NCBI RefSeq assembly: GCF_011044175.1
Contig: NZ_CP049057.1
Location: forward strand, 573,501 to 637,500
Source: Rasiella rasia
Lineage (GTDB): Bacteria > Bacteroidota > Bacteroidia > Flavobacteriales > Flavobacteriaceae
Length of the DNA stretch: 64,000 nt
Reading direction: 5' to 3'
Position numbers and translations under genes: made by a program. This document shows positions 18,283-27,675 of this stretch, one piece after another (the first letter of the stretch is position 1; each line of letters starts with the position of its first letter). The notes under the pieces were generated by a model. The model had not been told where the DNA came from. It saw only the letters and a list, made by a program, of their open reading frames with translations, and searched no databases.

Positions 18283-19314
18283 ATGAAAAAAATACTTCTC
18301 GTTCTTAGTGTATTAGCCGTTGTAGCATGCCAAGAAGAACAACCAAAGAAAGACTACGTAACCTTTTCAGGAACTATTACAAACCCAAATACAGATTCAC
18401 TTCTAGTAGAGAAACGGGGATTTAAAAAGGTAATTGCAGTAAATAAAGACGGCTCGTTTAGCGATACCTTGAAAGTTGACGACGGAATGTATTTCTTCTA
18501 CGACGGTGTAGAAAGTTCTGCTCTTTTCTTAAAAAATGGCTATGATTTAAATCTTACCATGGACACAAAAGAGTTTGATGAAAGTATTAAATACACGGGT
18601 GAAGGTGCCGAAAACAATAATTTTCTAGCTGAAAAAGCACTTAAAGAAGAAAAGATCTTTGGGCAGGATTTCGACAAACTTGATGCGGCAGGCCTAAACA
18701 AAGCCATGATTGATGCAAGTAATGAGTTGTCTGCCTTTATTGACGGTCGTAAAGGACTAGATTCTTTGCTTGTAGTGAAGTCTAAAGAAAGCTTACAAGG
18801 TACTATAGACAGTATGAAAGGGTACTATGGAAGCATGATTGCCCTGCGCGAGGCCTTTCCTAAGGGTTCTCCTTCTCCTACCTTTGAAGATTACGAGAAT
18901 TTTAAAGGAGGTACTACATCGCTATCAGATTTAGAAGGGAAGTATGTATATATAGATGTGTGGGCTACGTGGTGTGCTCCGTGTAAAGCTGAAATACCTT
19001 TCCTTAAAAAGCTTGAAGCCGAAATGCACGACAAGAATATTACGTTTGTAAGTATGAGTATTGATGATGACAGAACACACAAAGGTTCTTGGGAGCAAGC
19101 CAAAGAAGACTGGAAAGCTATGGTTGCAGATAAAGAATTAAGTGGGGTACAAATTATGGCGCCTAAAGGTTGGCAATCTACCTTTATTAGAGATTACAGA
19201 ATTCAAGGGATTCCTAGATTTATTTTAATAGACCCAAACGGGAAGGTAGTAGACCCCAGCGCTCCTAGACCTTCAGACCCTGCATTAAAAACAATGTTAG
19301 CAGATTTACTGTAA
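18283..19314 (+). CDS. Thiol-disulfide oxidoreductase lipoprotein (TlpA/ResA-like)
   Basis: A 343-residue envelope thioredoxin-like protein. The start at 18283 gives a proper lipoprotein signal (MKKILLVLSVLAVVAC, Cys at the lipobox), while an upstream in-frame ATG at 18238 adds residues that do not look like a signal. The N-terminal half (about 20-110) is a beta-rich domain resembling DUF4369, and the C-terminal thioredoxin fold holds the redox motif WCAPC (about residue 228) and a cis-Pro segment GIPRFILID. It probably reduces or exchanges disulfides of exported proteins. It ends at a bidirectional terminator facing nnr. Confidence 0.88.
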   Translation: MKKILLVLSVLAVVACQEEQPKKDYVTFSGTITNPNTDSLLVEKRGFKKVIAVNKDGSFSDTLKVDDGMYFFYDGVESSALFLKNGYDLNLTMDTKEFDESIKYTGEGAENNNFLAEKALKEEKIFGQDFDKLDAAGLNKAMIDASNELSAFIDGRKGLDSLLVVKSKESLQGTIDSMKGYYGSMIALREAFPKGSPSPTFEDYENFKGGTTSLSDLEGKYVYIDVWATWCAPCKAEIPFLKKLEAEMHDKNITFVSMSIDDDRTHKGSWEQAKEDWKAMVADKELSGVQIMAPKGWQSTFIRDYRIQGIPRFILIDPNGKVVDPSAPRPSDPALKTMLADLL

Positions 19315-19341
19315 AAAGTATAGCCACTAATTCAAAAAAGT

Positions 19342-19379
19342 ACGCTACGTTCTATTTTATTAGTTCGTAGCGTTTTTTT
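19342..19379. terminator. Bidirectional terminator between the TlpA-like gene and nnr
   Basis: ACGCTACG (19342-19349) pairs with CGTAGCGT (19366-19373). T-runs follow on both strands (19373-19379 on plus; the A-run before the stem serves the minus strand). Confidence 0.8.
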
Positions 19380-20919
19380 ATGCATTTTTAGCATCTTGCT
19401 CTGTTGGTTCTGGCGCAAACAGGGTTAAGAAAGCGGGGCCTATGTGCTCAACAATATCTTGAGCAATTAATGCTTCAAAGCCTATTTCTTGTGTTGCGAG
19501 ATTACCAGCACTTCCATGCAAATACACACCAAATACAGAAGCAATTAGTGGATCGTAGCCTTGCGAAATTAATCCTGCAATCATCCCTGAAAGCACATCT
19601 CCACTGCCTCCAGTTGCCATACCTGGATTGCCTGTAGTGTTTATATAGAGGCGTTCTTCAATAACTACTATTGTATTGGCTCCCTTTATGACCACAATAA
19701 CATTGTGCTGTTTAGCAAATGATTTTGTTTTTTCAAGCTTGTCATAATCATCGGTCCATGCCCCGATTAGTCGTTCTAACTCTCCTGGATGTGGCGTTAG
19801 TACAGATAATTCAGGAATATGGTTTAGTAATTCATCATTGGCTGCAATACAATTAAGGGCATCTGCATCTATCACCAATGGTTCTTTGGCTTCTTTAAAC
19901 AATTTACCCAACGCCTTTACCGTTTCAGGTTTTGTACCAATGCCCATACCTACGGCAATAGACGAAGGCTCAAAATCTATGGCGATTGATGTAATTAAAT
20001 CGTCTTCTGCATCTGTAAGAGTCATAGCTTCTGGCACTGCAGTTTGTAAAATGTTATAGCCACTCTCAGGAACAAATGCAGTAACCAGTCCTGCACCTGT
20101 TCGGTAGGCAGCTTTTGTGGTAAGCACTGCAGCTCCCATTTTACCATAACTCCCTGCAACAACTAATGTATGTCCAAAAGATCCTTTGTGGGCATATTTC
20201 TCTCGCTGTTTATAAAACTGTTGCGCTTCGGGCTTGGCGATTACTTGAGCTATTGGCTCTGTAGTATGCAAATATTCTGGGTCTAACCCAATTTCTAATA
20301 CCTCAAAATATGGGACAAACCGTCCGGTTTCGGGTAAAAAGAAACTAAGCTTTGGCGCTTGAAACGTAAGGGTGTGGCTAGCTTTTAGTACTGCTTCGGC
20401 ATCTGTTAATGCTTTATTGGCATACATTCCGCTAGGGATGTCTATAGATAGTTTAAATGATTTTTTACTGTTTAGATACTGTATAAGTTCTTTAACCCAA
20501 CCTTCGGGTGGTCTGTTTAGCCCAATCCCAAAAAGCGCATCAATAATAATATCTTCGTCTTTTATTTCAGGAAAGTCATGGGCCGATGTCATTAATATAG
20601 GCCAATCTTTTGTGACCGTTTTTATGCGATCATAATTTATCAAGAAACATTTAGAGCGTTTGTCAGTAAAGTTAGCCACGTAAACTTTAACATTATAACC
20701 ATGCTCAATAAGTAATCTTCCCACTACAAGTCCATCTCCCCCATTGTTTCCAATTCCGCTAAAGATATGAATTGGCACTTGAGCGCCTTGCATTCTATGA
20801 TGCAACCAATTAAAGATTTGCGTACCCCCGCGCTCCATTAATTCTACGAGGGTAATTCCGTGTTTTTTAGTAGTAATTTTATCGGCTTCGTGCAGTTGTG
20901 CCGCGCTAAATAGCTTCAT
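19378..20919 (-). CDS. nnr: Bifunctional NAD(P)H-hydrate epimerase / ADP-dependent dehydratase
   Basis: Repairs damaged NAD(P)H hydrates: the N-terminal YjeF_N domain (about 1-215) epimerises R- and S-forms and the C-terminal ribokinase-like domain (about 230-505) dehydrates the S-form using ADP. Visible motifs are GIGNNGGDGLVVGRLL in the epimerase domain, TPHPGEL and GNPGMATGGSGDVLSGM in the dehydratase domain. The 513-residue length fits the fused enzyme. A promoter (TTG-N20-TATCTTTA) lies just upstream. Divergent from gcvT. Confidence 0.95.
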   Translation of the reverse strand: MKLFSAAQLHEADKITTKKHGITLVELMERGGTQIFNWLHHRMQGAQVPIHIFSGIGNNGGDGLVVGRLLIEHGYNVKVYVANFTDKRSKCFLINYDRIKTVTKDWPILMTSAHDFPEIKDEDIIIDALFGIGLNRPPEGWVKELIQYLNSKKSFKLSIDIPSGMYANKALTDAEAVLKASHTLTFQAPKLSFFLPETGRFVPYFEVLEIGLDPEYLHTTEPIAQVIAKPEAQQFYKQREKYAHKGSFGHTLVVAGSYGKMGAAVLTTKAAYRTGAGLVTAFVPESGYNILQTAVPEAMTLTDAEDDLITSIAIDFEPSSIAVGMGIGTKPETVKALGKLFKEAKEPLVIDADALNCIAANDELLNHIPELSVLTPHPGELERLIGAWTDDYDKLEKTKSFAKQHNVIVVIKGANTIVVIEERLYINTTGNPGMATGGSGDVLSGMIAGLISQGYDPLIASVFGVYLHGSAGNLATQEIGFEALIAQDIVEHIGPAFLTLFAPEPTEQDAKNA

Positions 20920-20943
20920 AGGGTGTATAGGCTTGATTCTAGG

Positions 20944-20974
20944 TAAAGATACTTGTATTGAAAAATTCTAGCAA
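20944..20974 (-). promoter_or_regulatory. Promoter of nnr
   Basis: On the minus strand TTG (20974-20972) and TATCTTTA (20951-20944) are 20 bases apart, close to the Bacteroidetes consensus, and end 24 bases before the ATG. Confidence 0.5.
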
Positions 20975-21028
20975 CCAAGATTGCAAAAAACAGCTAAGAG
21001 ATTTTTTTATTCTCATGTTCAGAAAAGT

Positions 21029-21036
21029 TACCTTTG
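21029..21036 (+). promoter_or_regulatory. -7 box of the gcvT promoter
   Basis: TACCTTTG is a perfect TANNTTTG -7 box 19 bases before the ATG at 21056. It lies inside the longer frame that would start at 20981 and so argues for the 21056 start. Confidence 0.55.
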
Positions 21037-21055
21037 CGGTGCTAAACTCAACTTT

Positions 21056-22138
21056 ATGAAAAATACTGCCTTATCTGAAATTCACGAAGCCTTAGGCGCT
21101 AAAATGGTACCTTTTGCTGGATATAATATGCCTGTTTCTTACGAAGGTGTTGTTGCCGAGCACGAAACTGTACGAAATAGCGTGGGTGTTTTTGACGTCT
21201 CTCACATGGGCGAATTTCTAATTGAAGGTCCAAATGCCTTAGCGCTCATCCAAAAAGTTACTAGCAACGATGCTTCAAAATTGGTAGATGGGCAAGCGCA
21301 ATACAGTTGTCTTCCCAACGAAGATGGAGGAATTGTAGACGACTTAATAATCTATCGTTTAGAAGCCGAAAAGTGGCTGCTAGTGGTGAATGCTTCAAAT
21401 ATTGAAAAAGATTGGAATTGGATTAGCTCGCATAATTCTATGAATGCCACAATGAAGAATCTTTCCGAAGACTACTCATTGCTTGCTATTCAGGGTCCGA
21501 AAGCTGTAGAAGCAATGCAATCACTAACATCTGTAGACCTTTCAGAAATAAAATTTTACACCTTTAAAGTAGCAGATTTTGCAGGTATAGACCATGTAAT
21601 TATTAGCGCTACGGGTTATACTGGGAGCGGCGGATTTGAAATCTATTGTAAAAACAGTGAGGTGGCACAGGTTTGGGAGCAAGTACTGGCGGCTGGTGCA
21701 GATTTTGGTATTAAACCCATAGGTTTGGCAGCACGTGATACGCTTCGCTTAGAAATGGGTTATTGTCTCTACGGAAATGATATAGACGATACTACCTCGC
21801 CTCTAGAAGCAGGATTGGGTTGGATTACCAAATTCACTAAAGATTTTGTGAATGCAGACAACTTGAAACAACAAAAAGAAGCAGGAATACGTAGAAAATT
21901 GGTTGGATTTGAACTAAAAGAACGCGGCATTCCAAGACAAGGGTATGACATTGTTGGAACCGAAGGAAACGTAATTGGCAATGTAACTAGCGGTACTATG
22001 GCTCCCTCACTAAATAAAGGTATTGGATTGGGATACGTAACTAAAGAAATGAGCGCGCCAGGTACAGAAATATTTATTCAGATACGCAAGAATCAGGTGC
22101 CTGCAGTCGTTGTAAAACTACCATTCTATAAAGGCTAA
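21056..22138 (+). CDS. gcvT: Aminomethyltransferase, glycine cleavage system T protein
   Basis: T protein of the glycine cleavage system: transfers the methylene group from aminomethyl-lipoyl H protein to tetrahydrofolate, releasing ammonia. The 360-residue product starts [20 protein letters not shown] and shows family segments [20 protein letters not shown] and [18 protein letters not shown]. An upstream in-frame ATG at 20981 is rejected because the -7 box lies after it. The stop overlaps the next start as TAATG, so translation of gcvT and the glutaminase gene is coupled. H and P proteins are not in the window. Confidence 0.95.
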   Translation: MKNTALSEIHEALGAKMVPFAGYNMPVSYEGVVAEHETVRNSVGVFDVSHMGEFLIEGPNALALIQKVTSNDASKLVDGQAQYSCLPNEDGGIVDDLIIYRLEAEKWLLVVNASNIEKDWNWISSHNSMNATMKNLSEDYSLLAIQGPKAVEAMQSLTSVDLSEIKFYTFKVADFAGIDHVIISATGYTGSGGFEIYCKNSEVAQVWEQVLAAGADFGIKPIGLAARDTLRLEMGYCLYGNDIDDTTSPLEAGLGWITKFTKDFVNADNLKQQKEAGIRRKLVGFELKERGIPRQGYDIVGTEGNVIGNVTSGTMAPSLNKGIGLGYVTKEMSAPGTEIFIQIRKNQVPAVVVKLPFYKG

Positions 22139-23052
22139 TGACAGACTATCAAGAGATTTTAGATTCCATTTATAGTGAATTACTTCAGCAAGAAGACAAG
22201 GGTGAGATAGCAGATTACATTCCTGAACTTGCCAAGGTAGATCCTACTAAATTCGGAATCTATCTTAATCGAATTCATGAAGATAACTACGGTGTTGGCG
22301 ATGCCTATACCAAGTTTTCTATTCAGAGTATTTCAAAAGTATTTACGCTTGCCATGGCGTTTTCGAACCAAGGCAATAAATTATGGAACCGCGTAGATGT
22401 AGAGCCTTCTGGCAACCCTTTTAATTATTTGGCATTGCTAGAACAAGAAAACGGCATACCTCGAAATCCGTTGATTAACTCTGGCGCCATCGTGGTTGCA
22501 GACTGTTTGCTATCTACCTACGACAATCCCAAGGCTGAACTTTTAAAATTTGTTCGTGAGCTGGCAAACGACGATAACATAGATTATAATGTAGAGGTGG
22601 CCGCTTCAGAAATGGCAACTGGGTATACCAATTTTGCTATCGCCAATTTGCTAAAAAGCTTCAATAATCTTGAAAATCCAGTAGAAGACGTACTCGACTT
22701 CTACTTTCATCAATGCAGCTTAGAAATGACCTGTGAGCAATTGAGCAATGCGTTTTTTCCGTTTGCCAACAAAGGAGTTTGTATGCAACAAAATACGTGT
22801 CTTACACCCACACAAGCCAAACGAATTAACGCCATCATGCTAACCTGCGGATTTTACGACGAGGCTGGAGAATTTGCATTTGAAGTTGGCTTACCGGGTA
22901 AAAGTGGTGTGGGCGGCGGTATTGTAGCCCTACTCCCAGATAATTTTATCATCACTACTTGGTCTCCTGGCTTAAATGAAAAAGGCAATAGCTACCTTGG
23001 CATGCTAGCCTTAGAAAAGTTTACAACCGCAAGCAAAGCTTCTATATTTTAG
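22138..23052 (+). CDS. glsA: Glutaminase
   Basis: Serine-dependent glutaminase converting L-glutamine to glutamate and ammonia in the cytoplasm. The family resembles beta-lactamases; the nucleophile motif SISK lies at 64-67 (SIQSISKVFTLAM), and other signatures are NPLINSGAIV, SEMATGYTNFAIANLL and PGKSGVGGGIVALLP. The 304-residue length fits. Start overlaps the gcvT stop by one base, and an epimerase gene begins one base after the stop, so these form one operon. The link between gcvT and glutaminase has no clear metabolic logic beyond nitrogen metabolism. Confidence 0.95.
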   Translation: MTDYQEILDSIYSELLQQEDKGEIADYIPELAKVDPTKFGIYLNRIHEDNYGVGDAYTKFSIQSISKVFTLAMAFSNQGNKLWNRVDVEPSGNPFNYLALLEQENGIPRNPLINSGAIVVADCLLSTYDNPKAELLKFVRELANDDNIDYNVEVAASEMATGYTNFAIANLLKSFNNLENPVEDVLDFYFHQCSLEMTCEQLSNAFFPFANKGVCMQQNTCLTPTQAKRINAIMLTCGFYDEAGEFAFEVGLPGKSGVGGGIVALLPDNFIITTWSPGLNEKGNSYLGMLALEKFTTASKASIF

Positions 23053-23053
23053 T

Positions 23054-23917
23054 ATGTCTGAAATCCCCACTACAAAACACACCATCCTTATTTTGGGTGC
23101 TAGCGGCTTTATTGGCAATGCCATTTACAGAGAGCTTGGCTCCTATTTTAAAACCTACGGAACCTATTGTTCGCAAGATGGAATGTATGGTGCTAATCAG
23201 ATCTTTTTTAAATATGATTTGGAGCATGATAGTATTGCTGAAATTTTAGAAGAAACACAACCGTCTGTTATTATTTCGTCGCTTCGCGGAAATTTTAATT
23301 CGCAATACCAAGTGCATAGCGAGCTCGCAAAATATGTGCGAGCCAATCATGAGTGCCGATTGCTTTATTTATCATCTGTAAATGTGTTTGACGGCTTATT
23401 TCAGTTTCCAGCATTTGAAGCAGATACGCCAAAAGCAGAAAGTGACTACGGAAGACATAAAATTAACATAGAACGTATGTTGCAGGAAGAAATTCCAGCG
23501 CAATTCGCCATCTTACGATTGCCTATGGTTTTAGGTGTACACGCGCCAAGGCTAATACAATTGCGGCAAGCAAGTAAGCATAAGGCAGCTTTTGAAGTAT
23601 TCCCTAATTTAATTATTAGTGTTACAACGGCAGATAAGATTGCGCAGCAAGTGCATTATATAGTGAACCAGCAATTGGATGGGATTTTTCATCTAGCATC
23701 TGAAGACGTAATACATCACGAAGATTTATTTAGAGAATTATGCGAAAAACTGGGAAATGAACGACCTGTCTTTAAAAGTGTTTATAAGCGTAATGAAGAT
23801 TCGTATTTGGCGCTGCTTCCTAAGAAAAACAAACTACCGAAATCGTACCGCATTACAGTTTCCGAAGTAATTGATGCCTGTACGCTAAAAGAAGAAATTA
23901 GTACCTTTAAGAATTAA
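23054..23917 (+). CDS. NAD(P)-dependent sugar-nucleotide epimerase/reductase-like protein
   Basis: A 287-residue extended short-chain dehydrogenase: N-terminal Rossmann motif GASGFIG (about 14-20) and catalytic YxxxK as YGRHK (about 136-140). Overall pattern resembles RmlD/dTDP-4-dehydrorhamnose reductase type proteins, but the substrate cannot be told from sequence. Last gene of the gcvT-glsA operon, starting one base after glsA. Confidence 0.85.
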   Translation: MSEIPTTKHTILILGASGFIGNAIYRELGSYFKTYGTYCSQDGMYGANQIFFKYDLEHDSIAEILEETQPSVIISSLRGNFNSQYQVHSELAKYVRANHECRLLYLSSVNVFDGLFQFPAFEADTPKAESDYGRHKINIERMLQEEIPAQFAILRLPMVLGVHAPRLIQLRQASKHKAAFEVFPNLIISVTTADKIAQQVHYIVNQQLDGIFHLASEDVIHHEDLFRELCEKLGNERPVFKSVYKRNEDSYLALLPKKNKLPKSYRITVSEVIDACTLKEEISTFKN

Positions 23918-24031
23918 GAAGTTGCTGGGATGTAGGTGTTATAAAGATGCATTTGTTCCGCCTATTTTAAATCTATTTAACTGCTTACAACTAACTAAAG
24001 ATTACGAACCATTAAGAAAAATTAAAACACC

Positions 24032-24313
24032 ATGAAAACATACACAGAACAAGAAGTGCTAGAAAAGCTTTCAGATTTTGAAGGATGGGAGTTTAATGAA
24101 AATGCACTTCACACTGCGTTTGAATTTGAAAACTTTAAAGAAACATTTACTATTATGACGCGTATAGCCTTTGAGGCAGAACGCTTAGGGCACCATCCAG
24201 ATTGGGCGAACGTATATAATAAATTACACATTACTCTTTCTACGCATGAAGCCGGCGGAGTTACCGATAAAGATTTTGAATTTGCTAAAGTGATAGACCA
24301 ACTAATAGGTTAA
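24032..24313 (+). CDS. 4a-hydroxytetrahydrobiopterin dehydratase (pterin carbinolamine dehydratase)
   Basis: Small 93-residue enzyme that regenerates the pterin cofactor of phenylalanine hydroxylase by dehydrating the 4a-carbinolamine. The family signature HHPDW is at 54-58 with the further conserved His in LSTHEAGG. Some bacterial homologues lack a hydroxylase partner and act in other pterin pathways; no hydroxylase gene is in the window. Confidence 0.93.
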   Translation: MKTYTEQEVLEKLSDFEGWEFNENALHTAFEFENFKETFTIMTRIAFEAERLGHHPDWANVYNKLHITLSTHEAGGVTDKDFEFAKVIDQLIG

Positions 24314-24331
24314 GCGAAATACAATGTAAAA

Positions 24332-24356
24332 TTTGGAATTTGGAATTTGGAATTTT
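24332..24356 (+). repeat. Short tandem repeat of TTTGGAA
   Basis: Three head-to-tail copies of an 8-base TTTGGAAT-like unit fill the gap between the dehydratase and YebC genes. A similar word recurs in the hairpin at 62605-62640. No gene is seen here. Confidence 0.6.
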
Positions 24357-24436
24357 TATATTTGAAAAATTAATGAATGACACTACTAATATCTAATTTA
24401 ACCTAGGTAAGTACGTCGAGACCTAAATAACTTTTT

Positions 24437-25165
24437 ATGGGAAGAGCTTTTGAATTTAGAAAAGCAAGAAAAATGAAACGCTGGTCTGCAATGTCTAAAG
24501 CGTTTACACGTATTGGAAAAGACATTGTAATGGCAGTAAAAGAAGGTGGTCCCGACCCCGATTCTAATTCGCGTTTACGTGCTGTGATACAAAATGCCAA
24601 GGCAGTAAATATGCCTAAAGACAATGTAGAACGTGCCATTAAACGCGCGAGTGATAAAAGTCAGGGAGATTACAAAGAAGTTCTTTTTGAAGGCTACGCT
24701 CAACATGGTATTGCAGTTTTAATTGAAACGGCTACAGACAACAACACCCGTACGGTGGCAAATGTTCGATCGTATTTTAATAAAACAGATGGTAGTTTAG
24801 GTACTTCTGGTTCTGTAGTTTTTATGTTCGATCATACCTGTAACTTTAGAGTAAATGGAGAAGGATTAGACATGGAAGAGTTAGAATTGGAACTTATAGA
24901 CCATGGTATCGAAGAGATTTTTGATAATGAAGATGAAGATGAGCCTGGGGTTATGATTTATGCGCCTTTTGAAAGTTTTGGTTCTATACAAGCGTATTTA
25001 GAAGAAAACAATATTGAGATTTTATCGTCTGGGTTTGAACGTATCCCGCAGGTGACTAAAAAATTAACACCAGAACAGGTGGAAGATGTAGAAAAACTGA
25101 TTGAAAAATTAGAAGAAGACGATGATGTACAGAATGTCTATCACACAATGGAAGAATCTTCGTAG
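24437..25165 (+). CDS. YebC/PmpR family DNA-binding regulatory protein
   Basis: A 242-residue member of the YebC/TACO1 family. The three-domain layout is complete, with the N-terminal segment MGRAFEFRKARKMKRWSAMS, the PKDNVERAIKRA motif and an acidic C-terminal domain (about 130-240). Family members act as transcription regulators or aid translation of proline-rich stretches on the ribosome; the role here cannot be decided. Monocistronic by position. Confidence 0.92.
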   Translation: MGRAFEFRKARKMKRWSAMSKAFTRIGKDIVMAVKEGGPDPDSNSRLRAVIQNAKAVNMPKDNVERAIKRASDKSQGDYKEVLFEGYAQHGIAVLIETATDNNTRTVANVRSYFNKTDGSLGTSGSVVFMFDHTCNFRVNGEGLDMEELELELIDHGIEEIFDNEDEDEPGVMIYAPFESFGSIQAYLEENNIEILSSGFERIPQVTKKLTPEQVEDVEKLIEKLEEDDDVQNVYHTMEESS

Positions 25166-25219
25166 ACACCTATAATTATAGCGTAAAATTGTAAACGGTA
25201 GAAAGTTGCTTCTGTAATA

Positions 25220-25756
25220 TTAAGAATATTCGGGCACCTTCCCTACTACTCCGTCGTAATAACTTCGAAGTAAAGGCATATCGTTTTCAAGGGAACCGGT
25301 AGGATAAAAAGGATCGTAAATAGTTACTGTCTTCGTCTTATAATCGAAGGCAACTGGAATGATTGGAACTTTAGCTTTTAATGCAATAAAATAAAATCCA
25401 GTTTTCCATGCATCAACCTTTTTGCGGGTGCCTTCTGGCGCTAATGTTAGTCTAAATTCGTCTTTTTGGTCAAAAACTTTAGCAATTGCTTCCACTTTAT
25501 TTTGTCCTGAAGTACGATCTAGTGCTGCGCCTCCCATCCATCTAAAGTACCAACCAAATGGAAACTTAAAAAGCTCCTTTTTCCCAACAAAATTAATTTG
25601 AGTTTTAGTAATACGACGTGTAAAAACACCTATATAGAAGTCGTGCCAACTGGTATGTGGCACTACAATAATCACAGATTTTTTGATATCTCTATCAAAG
25701 TCACCTACTATTTTCCAGCCTAAAACGGTTTTGAATATAAATTTCGCGAATCCCAA
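25220..25756 (-). CDS. 1-acyl-sn-glycerol-3-phosphate acyltransferase-like protein
   Basis: A 178-residue acyltransferase of the PlsC superfamily. The catalytic HX4D motif is His34-x4-Asp39 (HTSWHD), and the acceptor motif EGTRK is at 108-112. It lacks an obvious transmembrane helix except a weak hydrophobic N-terminus. It starts 15 bases after the kdsB-kdnB fusion and should be in the same operon, so it could acylate a lipid precursor of the envelope. The exact acceptor is unknown. Confidence 0.87.
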   Translation of the reverse strand: MGFAKFIFKTVLGWKIVGDFDRDIKKSVIIVVPHTSWHDFYIGVFTRRITKTQINFVGKKELFKFPFGWYFRWMGGAALDRTSGQNKVEAIAKVFDQKDEFRLTLAPEGTRKKVDAWKTGFYFIALKAKVPIIPVAFDYKTKTVTIYDPFYPTGSLENDMPLLRSYYDGVVGKVPEYS

Positions 25757-25771
25757 AGAATGTATCTATTG

Positions 25772-27601
25772 CTACATTTTCAAATATAGGTCTTTAAGTT
25801 TATCGCGTGTCATAATTTTTTCCCAATCATCACCTAAGGCATTTTCCCAAAGAGGAACCAAGCTTAGTGCAATATCTATCATAGTTTCCATCTGTTTGTC
25901 TGTAAGATTAGCACAAACATTTTGAGGAATGGTAATATCATGAAGTTTCACCATTTCTTTGAACAGCTCAACATCTTTCGGATAATAATCTTGTAGATGA
26001 TCAAATACGATACAGTTACCCACACCGTGTTTTGTTCCTAACACATAAGACAATCCGTAACTCATGGCATGTGCAACACCTACTTGAGAATACGCAATAC
26101 TCATACCCCCGTGCCAAGATGCCATCATAAGCTTGGCTCTAGATTCTGCATCAGATAATGTATCTGTTAAGAAGATCTCTTTACACAAATCGTATGCTTT
26201 TTCACCATAACTTTCACTGAAAGCGTTAAGGAATGTACCATTTAGAGATTCAACACAATGAATAAAGCAGTCCATACCCGTGTAAAACCACTGATCTTTT
26301 GGAACGCCTTGCGTTAAATCTGGATCAAGTACTACCTGATCGTAAGGTGTAAAATCACTATTAAGCCCCAACTTCTTTTCTGGACCTGTTAATATAGCCG
26401 TTCTAGATACTTCGGCACCAGTTCCTGAAATCGTTGGAATACCTACGTGGTAGATACCTTTATTTTGCAAGAGATCCCATCCCTGATAATCGGCAGCACT
26501 TCCTTTATTAGTAATAAGTAAGGAAACGGCTTTTGCCAAATCGAGAATACTTCCTCCACCAATACCAATGATACCAGATGGTTGGTAGGTGAATTCGTTT
26601 TTAATATTTTTTACAATGGTATCAACCTGCTCCGTTTTTGGTTCTTCTAACGTTGAAACATAGATTAGCTTGTCGTTAAAACGCAAGTTAAGCTTATTTC
26701 CAAACGCTTCATCTTTCTGAAAAACGTCATCAACCAAATAAATGAAAGGTGCTTTATCTTTCCGTTTTGGCGCTAAGATAGAGGGCAATTGGTCGAAACT
26801 ACCTTGTCCGAAAATAACTTTCGGTACCATTGGGAAATTTCGGTATTTATTATTTACGGAAGGATTGGCGGTTTCTTTAAGCACTTTATTAGCTCGTATC
26901 AAATCTTCTGGAGTATCTATTTCGATACCTTCATTATTATTAATTGCCATTTTAATATTCTTACCGTACTCTAAATATCTAATGCATTCAATTTTTTCTG
27001 CCGCTTCTAATGCGCGCATTGGCAGCTTGTAAAAATCCATTAGTGCATCTTTTCTAAAGGCGTAGATACCTTTATGCTTGTAGTATTGTACTGCAATATT
27101 TTTATCACGAGGATACGGCACTGGAGATCTTGAAAAGTACTGTGCAAAATTATCTTTGTCTACAACTACCTTTACAGCATTAGGATCGCTTATCTCTTTC
27201 CAGTCGTAAATCTCTGTCATTAATGAGGCCAAGTCTATTTTTTCGGCATCTGGCCCTTTAAAAACAGCGAGCACCTGTTCTAGCCCTCTTTTGCTTGTAA
27301 ACGGCTCATCGCCTTGTACGTTTACAATTATGTCTACGTCCATATGCTCTACAGCCTCAGCGATACGGTCACTACCACAGTCGTGTTCTTTTATACTCAT
27401 GATGGCTTTACCGCCATGCATTTCTATTTCGTTAAAGATAAGTTCGCTATCTGTAACTACGTATACTTCGTCGAAGAGCGCTGTTGCTTTAGTGGCTTCA
27501 TATGTTCTAACGATTACAGGTTTTCCGCCTAAATCTTGCATTAGTTTACCAGGAAATCGAGATGCGCCGTAACGCGCAGGGATCATTGCGATTATTTTCA
27601 A
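25772..27601 (-). CDS. kdsB: Fusion of Kdo cytidylyltransferase (KdsB) and KdnB-like iron alcohol dehydrogenase
   Basis: One continuous frame of 609 residues. Residues 1-245 are KdsB (motif [13 protein letters not shown] at 7-19, QGDEP at 96-100), which activates Kdo with CTP for LPS core. Residues 258-609 form an iron-containing alcohol dehydrogenase with the GGGS nucleotide loop at 348-351 and metal ligands Asp444, His448 (DCFIH), His511 and His525. This domain resembles KdnB, the Kdo 8-oxidase that, with aminotransferase KdnA, makes 8-amino-Kdo in Shewanella; the KdnB identity is inferred from context. A linker of about 13 residues joins the domains. Start is TTG at 27601, as KdsB proteins begin MKIIAMIP. 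No kdnA is in the window. Confidence 0.85.
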   Translation of the reverse strand: MKIIAMIPARYGASRFPGKLMQDLGGKPVIVRTYEATKATALFDEVYVVTDSELIFNEIEMHGGKAIMSIKEHDCGSDRIAEAVEHMDVDIIVNVQGDEPFTSKRGLEQVLAVFKGPDAEKIDLASLMTEIYDWKEISDPNAVKVVVDKDNFAQYFSRSPVPYPRDKNIAVQYYKHKGIYAFRKDALMDFYKLPMRALEAAEKIECIRYLEYGKNIKMAINNNEGIEIDTPEDLIRANKVLKETANPSVNNKYRNFPMVPKVIFGQGSFDQLPSILAPKRKDKAPFIYLVDDVFQKDEAFGNKLNLRFNDKLIYVSTLEEPKTEQVDTIVKNIKNEFTYQPSGIIGIGGGSILDLAKAVSLLITNKGSAADYQGWDLLQNKGIYHVGIPTISGTGAEVSRTAILTGPEKKLGLNSDFTPYDQVVLDPDLTQGVPKDQWFYTGMDCFIHCVESLNGTFLNAFSESYGEKAYDLCKEIFLTDTLSDAESRAKLMMASWHGGMSIAYSQVGVAHAMSYGLSYVLGTKHGVGNCIVFDHLQDYYPKDVELFKEMVKLHDITIPQNVCANLTDKQMETMIDIALSLVPLWENALGDDWEKIMTRDKLKDLYLKM

Positions 27602-27626
27602 GTCAGTTATTTTTTGTTGAAGTGAG

Positions 27627-27653
27627 CAAAAATATATAATTATCTACGTTCAA
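27627..27653 (-). promoter_or_regulatory. Promoter of the kdsB-kdnB operon
   Basis: On the minus strand TTG (27653-27651) and TATTTTTG (27634-27627) are 16 bases apart; the -7 box is a perfect TANNTTTG match, 25 bases before the TTG start. Confidence 0.5.
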
Positions 27654-27675
27654 GATGCCACAAAACGATAAAGGT

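Noticed and set aside
24332-24356. Insertion-sequence end
   Set aside because: Simple short repeat, no transposase, no target duplication.
25772-27601. Two separate genes, kdsB and an alcohol dehydrogenase
   Set aside because: No stop or frame change between the domains; a Met at residue 258 could start a shorter product but no -7 box or Shine-Dalgarno is seen before it.
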